A DNA stretch of 36,499 bases from Bacteroidaceae bacterium. Lineage in GTDB: Bacteria > Bacteroidota > Bacteroidia > Bacteroidales > Bacteroidaceae. Under the pieces are notes generated by a model. The model made no database searches and was not told where the DNA came from. It saw only the letters and a list, made by a program, of their open reading frames with translations. The position numbers and the translations under genes were made by a program. This document shows positions 31,054 through 36,499 of this stretch, one piece after another. The stretch is from the NCBI GenBank assembly GCA_017556045.1, contig JAFZFF010000016.1, positions 1 to 36,499 of the forward strand. The letters are read 5' to 3'. Position 1 is the first letter of the stretch. Every line of letters starts with the position of its first letter.

Positions 31054-33393
31054 ATGAAAGTATTTATTTCCCATAGCAGTATTGATAAGCCCTTTGCAGA
31101 AGAAATGATAGAGTCTATTGGTCGTGATTCTGTCATATTTGACAAATATTCATTTGATCCTTGTGAAAACATAAATAATAGTATTGTAAAATCGATTAAC
31201 GAATCAGAAGTTTTTGTTCTATTGGTATCCAATAGTTCACTAAATTCAACTTGGGTAAAAGAAGAAGTTAAACTTGCTTCTGAACTTATGATAAAACAAG
31301 ATCTAACGTTCTTACCCTATTGCATAGATCCAGAAATAAAGGCTAAAGATCCAAGACTTGATGAATGGGTCTGGAACAGACTTATTAAAACATACACACA
31401 CCCCAAATTAGCAGCTAGGGCAATTCAGCGAAAATTAAATAAGATTATTGCAGCTAAATTCCCTGATTTACATTCCGTAAATAATCTGTTTATTGGACGT
31501 AATATTGATATGTCCAATCTTGAGAAGAACCATTATCGAGAAGATTTGACGAAGTTGAAAGTGATGTTTATTTCTGGATTCCCGTTTGTCGGCAGAAAGA
31601 CCTTACACAAAAGATTTATCACACAATACATAAAAAAGAATCCCTACTATCAGCCCATAACGGTACGATTATCCAGTACCGATAGCATCGAGCAGCTGGT
31701 AATTCAGTTAAATGAATATGTGGGCTTAAAAGAAAGCAGTCAGATCTTTAACTATATATCTCAGGGCTCAGACTATGCGATTAGTTTATGTGAAAAATTA
31801 GTTGTTTCACTCATAGAGGCTCAAGAAAAAATTATCATAGAGGATGACGTTTGTATTGTTAAACCTGGAGGCTCGATAGTCGACTGGTTTCTTGACTTAT
31901 TGCATAAAATTCAGCTTCCTTCGGAAGTGGTATTTTACGTTTCAACGCGGTTCAGACCCAATCCGACTTTCATTGCTTCAAACCCCATGCTGATGGAATA
32001 TCCGCTATCAACCCTACATCGGGATGATATGTATAGTTTATTTAAGCATTGCATTGGACTTAACGGCCAAAAGCTTAATGAAGATGACATCGATATGTAT
32101 GTTGATTATTTTAGTGGATATCCTAAACAAGCGATTGATGCAGCAACCATAATAAAAACACAGACTCCAATAATTGCAAAGAAGAGAATCTCAATGCTAA
32201 AGGAAAGCTATGATGGGAACTATTATCCTATATGGGATGAGCTATCAGATAAAAGCAAGAATCTTGTGATAATGATGGCAAAATTTGATTTCATCAACAC
32301 CCAATTACTAGTAGGCATATACAATGGTGAGGATATATCATCTTTGCTTGAAGAGATTGAATCATTTTCGCTTTATGAGACATTCGGACAGGCTAATGAG
32401 TATCTATGTCTATGTCCTGCTTTTTCTGACTTTATTACACGATCTAAATTTAAGTTGTCTTCTGATTTTGAAAAAGTTTTTAGGAACGCAACAAAGAAGA
32501 TGTTGGCAGATATTAATTGTGAGTTGACAGACATTTCGTCAAATTTATTTGCCATTAAAGAAATGATTAGAACCAATCCTAAAAATATAAAAGAAAAGTT
32601 CTTAGTCCCATCTTTCGTATTAAAAGTAATCATAGAGGAATATCATCAGAATCATGATGAGATTGTCGTAGAAATAGCTCATCGAATTATTAATGACTAT
32701 AAAAAGGTGAACTATGACAGCTGTTTTGATGCTATCCATTATTGGTTATGTTGTTCCTTGTGTAGATTGCAAGATAGGGATAGATTTGAACAAGAAATAA
32801 GTTTCTTTAGTGATGACAAATTTGACTATAATTATCTATACGGATTTTACTTTAGGCATAACAGCAAAAAAAGTAGCTTACTTAAATCAAAACAATACTA
32901 TCAAATTGCAATATCACAGAAAGAAGAAAGAGATTACAAGACATTAACCCCCATTGCGAAAGTTGAGCACGAACTCGTTATTGTAATGATGAAACTCAAA
33001 GAATTTTCTGGAGCAATTTCTACAGCAAAAATTAATTATCAAAACAATCCACGTAACTCTTATCATATTAGAGCATATTACAACTGCCTAGTTCATACAT
33101 CAGGTTCTGATAAAGAAGAACTATTAACACTTCTGAAAGAGATGAAAACTCTCGGGGCACGAGCTTCTTCCCAATTTTTACCTGCAATGGAAGCTCAATA
33201 CGAATTCTATGTGAATGACAATTTTACTCGAGCAATAGATATGTTTAGACAGATTATGAGTCAAGATCTGGTAGAAGGCCGAATCTATACAATGGAGGCC
33301 TTTAGAGATATTTGCAATACGAGGGGAGCTAATATGATATATGAAAGTATTGTAAAAGAAAAGAATATAGATGACGTAGATGCAATCTATTAA
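31054..33393 (+). CDS. TIR-STAND-like NTPase-TPR protein, candidate anti-phage NLR-like effector
   Basis: 779 residues, cytoplasmic, AT-rich. An N-terminal TIR domain (1-135) starts MKVFISHSSIDKPFAEEM and holds NSTWVKEEV, where Glu71 is in the place of the NADase catalytic glutamate (Trp67 plus four). A STAND-like module follows: FIGRNIDMSNLE (146-157), like the FxGRE entry motif, a degenerate Walker A GFPFVGRKT (175-183, with an extra Arg before Lys), an acidic IIIEDD that could serve as Walker B and VVFYVSTRF as a sensor strand. The C-terminal third is helical, with TPR-like repeats around 570-720 that could sense a ligand. In known bacterial TIR-NLR proteins, phage sensing triggers oligomerisation and NAD depletion; that role here is inferred. 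It lies in an AT-rich island between two copies of one pseudogene. Confidence 0.8.
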   Translation: MKVFISHSSIDKPFAEEMIESIGRDSVIFDKYSFDPCENINNSIVKSINESEVFVLLVSNSSLNSTWVKEEVKLASELMIKQDLTFLPYCIDPEIKAKDPRLDEWVWNRLIKTYTHPKLAARAIQRKLNKIIAAKFPDLHSVNNLFIGRNIDMSNLEKNHYREDLTKLKVMFISGFPFVGRKTLHKRFITQYIKKNPYYQPITVRLSSTDSIEQLVIQLNEYVGLKESSQIFNYISQGSDYAISLCEKLVVSLIEAQEKIIIEDDVCIVKPGGSIVDWFLDLLHKIQLPSEVVFYVSTRFRPNPTFIASNPMLMEYPLSTLHRDDMYSLFKHCIGLNGQKLNEDDIDMYVDYFSGYPKQAIDAATIIKTQTPIIAKKRISMLKESYDGNYYPIWDELSDKSKNLVIMMAKFDFINTQLLVGIYNGEDISSLLEEIESFSLYETFGQANEYLCLCPAFSDFITRSKFKLSSDFEKVFRNATKKMLADINCELTDISSNLFAIKEMIRTNPKNIKEKFLVPSFVLKVIIEEYHQNHDEIVVEIAHRIINDYKKVNYDSCFDAIHYWLCCSLCRLQDRDRFEQEISFFSDDKFDYNYLYGFYFRHNSKKSSLLKSKQYYQIAISQKEERDYKTLTPIAKVEHELVIVMMKLKEFSGAISTAKINYQNNPRNSYHIRAYYNCLVHTSGSDKEELLTLLKEMKTLGARASSQFLPAMEAQYEFYVNDNFTRAIDMFRQIMSQDLVEGRIYTMEAFRDICNTRGANMIYESIVKEKNIDDVDAIY

Positions 33394-33500
33394 ACGTCGT
33401 TTTTCGGCATCAAATGCCTTTGGCAATACTGCACTCTGATAATCGATACGTATTGTAGAACAGACAATGCTAATTGGAGCCAGGAAAAGAACCATGTTTT

Positions 33501-33534
33501 AGAAACAACAGTGATAGCCATCACTGTTGTTTCT
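33501..33534. terminator. Perfect 15-bp hairpin next to the M15 remnant
   Basis: AGAAACAACAGTGAT (33501-33515), loop AGCC, exact inverse at 33520-33534. It holds the same place relative to the M15 remnant as the hairpin at 35142-35165 does to the intact M15 gene. It may also end the TIR transcript. The sequence between 33394 and 33500 shows only a weak 5-bp hairpin. Confidence 0.6.
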
Positions 33535-33650
33535 ACCCACTATCCTGATAGCCGACTTCTAATGTCGTTGTTTCAGGAATTATGGTATCATCGTTGATAT
33601 TGACATCTATTACCTGATTCCGCAACATCCCTGGCACATAGGAGATATGC
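33533..33650 (-). pseudogene. 3' remnant of an M15 peptidase gene
   Basis: On the minus strand this reads HISYVPGMLRNQVIDVNIND...GYQDSG then stop: the last 38 codons of a paralogue of the M15 peptidase at 35169-35849, which has HISYVPGMLRGQVINVNDD and also ends YQDSG. Homology stops abruptly at 33650. Confidence 0.75.
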
Positions 33651-33660
33651 TCGCGAAGCG

Positions 33661-33750
33661 GCCGAGGATATAACCTTTACCATCACCATGACGCTGACCA
33701 ATGGTAAGGTGTTGACCGCCATAACGCCTGCGGTAAGTATCGTGAAGTGA
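33661..33750 (+). pseudogene. Possible 3' fragment of an unknown gene
   Basis: The plus strand reads DITFTITMTLTNGKVLTAIT...VSIVK and a stop, with codon use like a real beta-rich protein tail. No start or upstream part is present; it abuts the M15 remnant. Origin not recognised. Confidence 0.3.
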
Positions 33751-33766
33751 CAACTTAAAAATGGAG

Positions 33767-33805
33767 TATCGTAAACAAAAATGAACCTCATTTTTGTTTA
33801 CGATA
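33767..33805. terminator. Perfect 18-bp inverted repeat
   Basis: TATCGTAAACAAAAATGA (33767-33784), loop ACC, exact inverse at 33788-33805. It lies 14 bp beyond the HTH pseudogene stop on the minus strand. It could be a terminator or the remnant of a mobile palindrome. Confidence 0.55.
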
Positions 33806-33819
33806 ACTAAGACGAACAA

Positions 33820-34058
33820 TTATTCTAATAGCGCATCGAGAAAGCGCTGCTCAAACTCGCGTGACTCCTGTGCTGTGTGATACTCCCTCATGCAGCGCAG
33901 GAGTCTGCGATATACCGTGATAGTGTGTTGTTTCCTTTAAGCAGCTCGTAGTAGGTTACGCGACTGATGTGGGCCTCGCGGCAGAAGTCCACGACACGAA
34001 TGCCCAGCGCCTTGCGCTCGGCAACGATAAGATTCACTAATGAAGTGTAAGGAAACAT
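33820..34058 (-). pseudogene. Frameshifted small HTH regulator gene, copy 1
   Basis: From the ATG at 34058 the minus strand reads MFPYTSLVNLIVAERKALG...DFCREAHISRVTYYELLKGNNT, a helix-turn-helix, then runs in that frame to a stop after DSCAA. In the next frame the sequence continues VYRRLLRCMREYHTAQESRE...FLDALLE to a stop at 33820. The 239-bp length fits an 80-codon frame minus one base. Copy 2 at 29710-30001 has the same frame break. A programmed shift is conceivable but less likely. Confidence 0.7.
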
Positions 34059-34084
34059 AATGCTTCTATTTTAGCTGTATAGAA

Positions 34085-34110
34085 AACGCCTGAAAGTCGA
34101 CTTTCAGGCG
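34085..34110 (-). terminator. Terminator of the toxin-antitoxin operon
   Basis: A 26-base perfect palindrome with arms CGCCTGAAAGTC and GACTTTCAGGCG, followed on the minus strand by TTTTC, 45 bp after the antitoxin stop. Confidence 0.8.
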
Positions 34111-34154
34111 TGGGCAATTACCATACGATGGTAGTGGTAGTTCTCAATAAGCTC

Positions 34155-34460
34155 TTAATTGAGTACAGCATCAAAGCAGTTAACACCCAATTTTTCTTCA
34201 ATGTTTGCGATGCTCTTAAATGAGAGGTTTTCGGTTCCAGAGAGCAGTTTGCTTACATATTGAGGACTCACACCCAGCTGTTTGGCAAGGTCAGCCCTCT
34301 TCATTCCTCTCTCTTGCATATAGTCAATGATGGCAAGTGCCACCTGGCGTGACCAGCGTAACCAACTTGCATTCTCCTTGCGCCATTGTGCATTCTCTGC
34401 GAAGCGTGATGGGGTATCACTCTGGTGTGACTCCAAAAATTTCAGTGCATCGTTTGCCAT
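34155..34460 (-). CDS. XRE-family HTH antitoxin (HigA-like)
   Basis: 101 residues. The HTH spans about 50-95: MKRADLAKQLGVSPQYVSKLLSGTENLSFKSIANIEEKLG is a classic XRE/Cro helix-turn-helix pattern. An N-terminal helical extension (LESHQSDTPSRFAENAQWRKENASWLRW) probably contacts the toxin. It starts 2 bp after the toxin stop, with toxin first as in higBA systems. It would neutralise the toxin and repress the shared promoter at 35041-35071. The operon ends at the palindromic terminator downstream. Confidence 0.85.
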   Translation of the reverse strand: MANDALKFLESHQSDTPSRFAENAQWRKENASWLRWSRQVALAIIDYMQERGMKRADLAKQLGVSPQYVSKLLSGTENLSFKSIANIEEKLGVNCFDAVLN

Positions 34461-34462
34461 AA

Positions 34463-35020
34463 TTAGTCCTCCTCATTGGTTAGTTCTACAAAACTGTCTT
34501 TGTCAAATACACCTTGCGACTGTAGATATGCTTTGCAGCGGTTCAGTTTTTCCAGTTCTATTGCCGTATGCTCTCGCTCCTGCATGGTTCGAGTGAGCTT
34601 TATCGCACCTCCTGTGATGACGTATATATTCGGTTCGAGGCGAATGGCATAGATTCTTAACCAACTAGCATGTCGTCTGTTGTCCCAATTACGTGCCTTT
34701 TCCCGGCTTAGTTCCGTAGCACGGCTATCGGTTGCACCAAGTGGTTTGAACAGTTCGTCAAGGTTTTCTGTATACGGAAAATCGAGAATAAGTTCCTCCA
34801 ATGTTTCGGCATCATCTATCGTGTCGTTGATAGCTTGCGATATGCGTTCGATGTGAAAGAAGCCTTTGAGGTCTTCGAAATTCTCAGTAAAGAAGTTGAG
34901 CAAATACTCGACATTGTTCCATTTGTTGAACAAGTCTGTGAGTTCGTCATCCTTCCTACCTTGTGTCTTGACAGCCCAAAGGTGATCGTAATTATCAATA
35001 ATCCGTACAAACTTCATCAT
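34463..35020 (-). CDS. Probable toxin of a type II toxin-antitoxin pair (HigB/RelE-like C-terminus)
   Basis: 185 residues from the ATG at 35020 (next ATG at 35017). The frame opens at a TTG at 35071, but this lies in the promoter -33 box, so it is rejected. The C-terminal half, HASWLRIYAIRLEPNIYVITGGAIKLTRTMQEREHTAI..., has the strand-strand-helix order and basic/His residues of RelE/HigB mRNA interferases (compare LRIF...VLLHGF.KK.....EI). The N-terminal 90 residues (WNNVEYLLNFFTENFEDLKGFF) are helical and not recognised. The tight coupling with an XRE gene supports the toxin call more than sequence similarity does. Confidence 0.65.
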   Translation of the reverse strand: MMKFVRIIDNYDHLWAVKTQGRKDDELTDLFNKWNNVEYLLNFFTENFEDLKGFFHIERISQAINDTIDDAETLEELILDFPYTENLDELFKPLGATDSRATELSREKARNWDNRRHASWLRIYAIRLEPNIYVITGGAIKLTRTMQEREHTAIELEKLNRCKAYLQSQGVFDKDSFVELTNEED

Positions 35021-35040
35021 AAAGAACAATCTTGACAATG

Positions 35041-35071
35041 CAAAGTTAAGGGGAATAATCGAAAAATGCAA
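35041..35071 (-). promoter_or_regulatory. Promoter of the toxin-antitoxin operon
   Basis: On the minus strand TTG (35069-35071), 20 bp, TAACTTTG (35041-35048), with the toxin ATG 21 bp further on. It fits the Bacteroidetes consensus well. Confidence 0.7.
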
Positions 35072-35141
35072 CTTATAGGTTTACTCTTTTTGTATAAATC
35101 CACTTATTGCCCTCTTAAATAATGTTAAATGTTTGCGTAAA

Positions 35142-35165
35142 AGGGTGTGTCAAACGACACACCCT
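35142..35165 (-). terminator. Terminator of the M15 peptidase gene
   Basis: AGGGTGTGTC (35142-35151) and GACACACCCT (35156-35165) form a perfect 10-bp stem, followed on the minus strand by TTTT; it begins 3 bp after the stop codon. Confidence 0.8.
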
Positions 35166-35168
35166 CTC

Positions 35169-35849
35169 CTACCCACTATCTTGATAATCATTCAACGTTG
35201 ACTTTTCTTCTAACGTTAACGATGACGTTAACTCTTTTTCTAACGATGACGATAACGATGACGTTAACCAACCATCCGGCAGGCAGTTATCGTCAACGTT
35301 GACGTCATCGTTGACATTGATTACCTGACCCCTCAACATCCCTGGCACATAGGAGATATGCAGCCATCGGTAACCCTCCTCGGCGATGAGTTGGGTGAAG
35401 CGGATAGCGCCCTCGCGCTGCATCTGGATGATGAGATGAAACAATGCGAGATTGAAAGCCCCACCCCGACAGACCCCCTCAGTCCTTTGGACAGCTCCCC
35501 CTCTATGGGGAGCACCTTCGGGGTGTTCTCCTGAAATGTTTTGCAGCGATGCTTGCAAAGCCTCCCCATAGAGGGGGAGGTTGGAGGGGGTCTCCGTCCC
35601 CTTGATATCCGCCGCGCAGCCTACGATATGGTGGCTGTTAGCGACTCCACCTACAGCGGTGTTGAGTGCAGGGCAGCGGTAGCCAGAGGTGACGATGATG
35701 GGCGCGCCGTAATGGCGGCGTATGGGGTCGAGCAGCTGCTCTACGAGGATGGTGAGCATCTTACGTGCTGCACAGGGTGGGGTGTTGTCGATGGCCAAGC
35801 GCTCGGCGGTAGCGCTGGCGGACAACTCTTGAATAGTGAAATATTGCAT
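35169..35849 (-). CDS. M15A (Peptidase_M15_3-type) peptidoglycan peptidase with in-frame repeat insertion
   Basis: 226 residues, no signal peptide, like phage or mobile-element cell-wall peptidases. The zinc-site motif is visible: SGYRCPALNTAVGGVANSHHIVGCAADI (about 55-82, with SHH...AAD), and the second His in YRWLHISYVP. Between them, residues about 86-127 come from a 123-bp palindromic element (35471-35593) that keeps the frame but lies within the catalytic domain, so activity is doubtful. The tail after VPGMLRGQ (NVNDDVNVDDN...LTSSLSSSLEKELTSSLTLEEKSTLND) is low-complexity and encoded by short DNA repeats. It ends YQDSG, as does the remnant at 33533-33650. Upstream lie the smalltalk and HU-like genes, a known Bacteroidales trio. 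Confidence 0.75.
   Translation of the reverse strand: MQYFTIQELSASATAERLAIDNTPPCAARKMLTILVEQLLDPIRRHYGAPIIVTSGYRCPALNTAVGGVANSHHIVGCAADIKGTETPSNLPLYGEALQASLQNISGEHPEGAPHRGGAVQRTEGVCRGGAFNLALFHLIIQMQREGAIRFTQLIAEEGYRWLHISYVPGMLRGQVINVNDDVNVDDNCLPDGWLTSSLSSSLEKELTSSLTLEEKSTLNDYQDSG
35230..35325. repeat. Repeated AACGATGACGTTAAC-type units in the M15 3' end
   Basis: Units such as AACGATGACGTTAAC and their inverses (GTTGACGTCATCGTT) repeat on both sides of a short centre near 35272-35284. Similar bases (CTAACGATGACGTTAACG) occur at 29691-29710, beside the other HTH copy. Confidence 0.5.
35471..35593. mobile_element. 123-bp MITE/RPE-like palindromic element inside the M15 gene
   Basis: The outer ends AGACCCCCTC (35471-35480) and GAGGGGGTCT (35584-35593) are exact inverted repeats. 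Inner arms carry CTCCCCCTCTATGGGGAG and CTCCCCATAGAGGGGGAG. The 123 bp equal 41 codons, so the host frame is kept. The same sequence family occurs at 36181-36349. Confidence 0.75.
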
Positions 35850-35862
35850 GATATCAATTTAC

Positions 35863-35919
35863 AATTTGACGATTTACAATTTACGATTTATTTACAATTG
35901 AGCAATTTGACGATTTACA
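35863..35919. repeat. AT-rich direct repeats between M15 and smalltalk genes
   Basis: AATTTGACGATTTACA occurs at 35863-35878 and 35904-35919, with more ATTTACAATTTACGATTTA units between. Purpose unknown. Confidence 0.6.
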
Positions 35920-35930
35920 GGTCAGCGATG

Positions 35931-36036
35931 GTGTCATCCTGAACTAAAAGTGAAGCTTTAGGTCGCTGGCCCGAAGGGGACAAGCAAGGATCCTGTATAT
36001 AAGATGGGAGATTTTTCGCTGCGCTCAAAATGACAC
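35931..36036. repeat. 106-bp intergenic element with inverted ends
   Basis: The left end GTGTCATCCTGA (35931-35942) and the inverse of the right end, GTGTCATTTTGA, agree at 10 of 12 positions. The right part, GATTTTTCGCTGCGCTCAAAATGAC, resembles a dispersed bacterial intergenic repeat (TCATTCTGAGCGAAGCGAAGA) that I recall from several phyla. Confidence 0.5.
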
Positions 36037-36049
36037 TAATATGAATTAA

Positions 36050-36084
36050 GGGGTCAGCGGGGCGCGATGCGCCCTACTGACCCC
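36050..36084 (-). terminator. Hairpin after the smalltalk gene
   Basis: GGGGTCAG (36050-36057) pairs with CTGACCCC (36077-36084) and, after a 2x2 internal loop, GGGCGC with GCGCCC. It starts 4 bp after the stop; the downstream side is AT-rich without a long T run. Confidence 0.6.
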
Positions 36085-36088
36085 ATCG

Positions 36089-36250
36089 CTACCATCTTAC
36101 ACAAGCGCTCAGTCCTAATGCTCCTGCAAGAGCAGTGAGCACGGCTACGAGAGTCTTGAGCAGAAGGCTCCAATTGAAGGGGGACCCACCCCCAACCCCT
36201 CCCTCTATGGAGGGGAGAGCAAAGTCCATTGACTTTTTCTTGATATTCAT
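36089..36250 (-). CDS. Smalltalk-like small hydrophobic peptide carrying a repeat-derived insert
   Basis: 53 residues. The C-terminal half, LLLKTLVAVLTALAGALGLSAC, matches the hydrophobic, Cys-ended pattern of Bacteroidales 'smalltalk' peptides, usually about 30-35 residues. It begins MNIKKKSMDF, then has ALPSIEGGVGGGSPF, which is encoded by the palindromic CTCCATAGAGGGAG repeat and is not expected in the family. The ATG at 36250 lies between two arms of that repeat. It sits between an HU-like gene and the M15 peptidase gene on the same strand, the usual order for this module. Function is unknown. Confidence 0.6.
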   Translation of the reverse strand: MNIKKKSMDFALPSIEGGVGGGSPFNWSLLLKTLVAVLTALAGALGLSACVRW

Positions 36251-36349
36251 CATACTTCTACATTTTTTAGGGTTTATACTTTGGTTAATTTACCCACCCC
36301 GCCAGGTTCTCCCCATAGAGGGGGAGATACCCAAAGGGAGAGGGGGTCT
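36181..36349. mobile_element. Second copy of the CTCTATGGGGAG palindromic family (two arms)
   Basis: The left arm (about 36181-36218, CCCTCCCTCTATGGAGGG) lies in the smalltalk coding sequence. The right arm (36306-36349, TCCCCATAGAGGGGGAGA ending GAGGGGGTCT) abuts the HU stop codon. They may be the ends of one 169-bp element or two separate insertions. Confidence 0.55.
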
Positions 36350-36499
36350 TCACGCTAATGCCTCGCTTGTCACACGCTTCAGCGTGAGTGCTCCAGCGAT
36401 AGCGTTCTTGAGCTTAGCTTCGGGGCGGAACACGATACGGTGACCCGTGATCATGGCCGACGGAGAGAAGTCCGACGCTGCCATCGCATCTTGCGAGTA
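36350..36499 (-). CDS. HU-like DNA-binding protein, C-terminal part only
   Basis: The last 49 codons are visible before the stop at 36350; the rest lies beyond the window edge. The sequence ASDFSPSAMITGHRIVFRPEAKLKNAIAGALTLKRV resembles the C-terminus of the Bacteroidales HU-related family (compare RFRPSKELKEAL). Members of this family often sit next to smalltalk and cell-wall amidase or M15 genes, as here. They are thought to bind DNA as dimers in the nucleoid. The identification rests on a short segment and context. Confidence 0.55.
   Translation of the reverse strand, partial: YSQDAMAASDFSPSAMITGHRIVFRPEAKLKNAIAGALTLKRVTSEALA

Noticed and set aside
33588-33819. Two overlapping minus-strand frames of 67-69 codons
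   Set aside because: They cross the M15 remnant in the wrong frame and the unrelated 33661-33805 sequence; the true remnant frame reads HISYVPGMLR.
33394-34154. Transposase or integrase that could have moved the island
   Set aside because: Only gene remnants and hairpins are seen; no DDE or tyrosine recombinase motifs are present.
35190-35325. CRISPR-like array of short repeats
   Set aside because: Units are degenerate, shorter than CRISPR repeats, lack regular spacers and are translated as the M15 tail.
35541-35942. Plus-strand frame of 133 codons
   Set aside because: Antisense to the M15 peptidase and made partly of palindromic repeat sequence.
36135-36443. Plus-strand frame of 102 codons
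   Set aside because: Composed of repeat arms and antisense to the smalltalk and HU-like genes.

Overview
The window looks like a chromosomal segment of a gut or oral Bacteroidales bacterium, most likely Prevotellaceae-like. The reasons are Bacteroidetes-type promoters (TTTG, 19-21 bp, TAnnTTTG) rather than sigma70 boxes, signal peptides of the MKK...AQ type, type IX secretion (T9SS) style C-terminal tails, TPR/HTH membrane regulators, a DUF3244 protein, and a 'smalltalk'-HU-M15 peptidase module. I saw no rRNA, tRNA or CRISPR array. The genus is an inference.

Left half (1-22.9 kb): a glycoprotein-degradation neighbourhood interleaved with housekeeping genes. A truncated TPR/HTH lipoprotein regulator (minus) diverges from a GH2 beta-galactosidase-GH16 endo-glycanase operon. 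Next come gltX and metF (minus), a YhhN membrane protein (plus), a PHP phosphoesterase-GH20 hexosaminidase operon (minus), two tandem giant M60-like (mucinase-type) metallopeptidases and a GH33 sialidase (plus). Sialidase, hexosaminidase, galactosidase, GH16 and M60 together fit stepwise removal of mucin-type O-glycans plus cleavage of the glycosylated protein. There is no SusC/SusD pair in the window. The two M60 proteins share a gap-free, almost identical 419-residue C-terminal half.

Middle (23.1-29.7 kb): a second TPR/HTH lipoprotein regulator lies ahead of an apparent operon of four exported proteins: DUF3244, an S74-chaperone fibre protein with a T9SS sorting domain, a subtilisin, and a BNR/Asp-box propeller. 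The operon promoter carries two TTGTCACT direct repeats spaced by one helical turn. The same module, with nearly the same spacing, recurs at 30.1 kb.

Right part (29.7-36.5 kb): an accessory region. An AT-rich island encodes a class I methyltransferase and a 779-residue TIR-STAND-like-TPR protein that resembles bacterial NLR-type anti-phage proteins. It is flanked by two directly repeated copies of the same decayed HTH gene. Beyond it are a 3' remnant of an M15 peptidase, a HigBA-like toxin-antitoxin pair, an intact M15 peptidase, a smalltalk peptide and the end of an HU-like gene. This part is dense in palindromic repeats. One family lies in-frame inside the M15 peptidase and related sequence lies in the smalltalk coding sequence, which recalls Rickettsia palindromic elements. 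Many small-site calls rest on reading by eye. No database search was possible.
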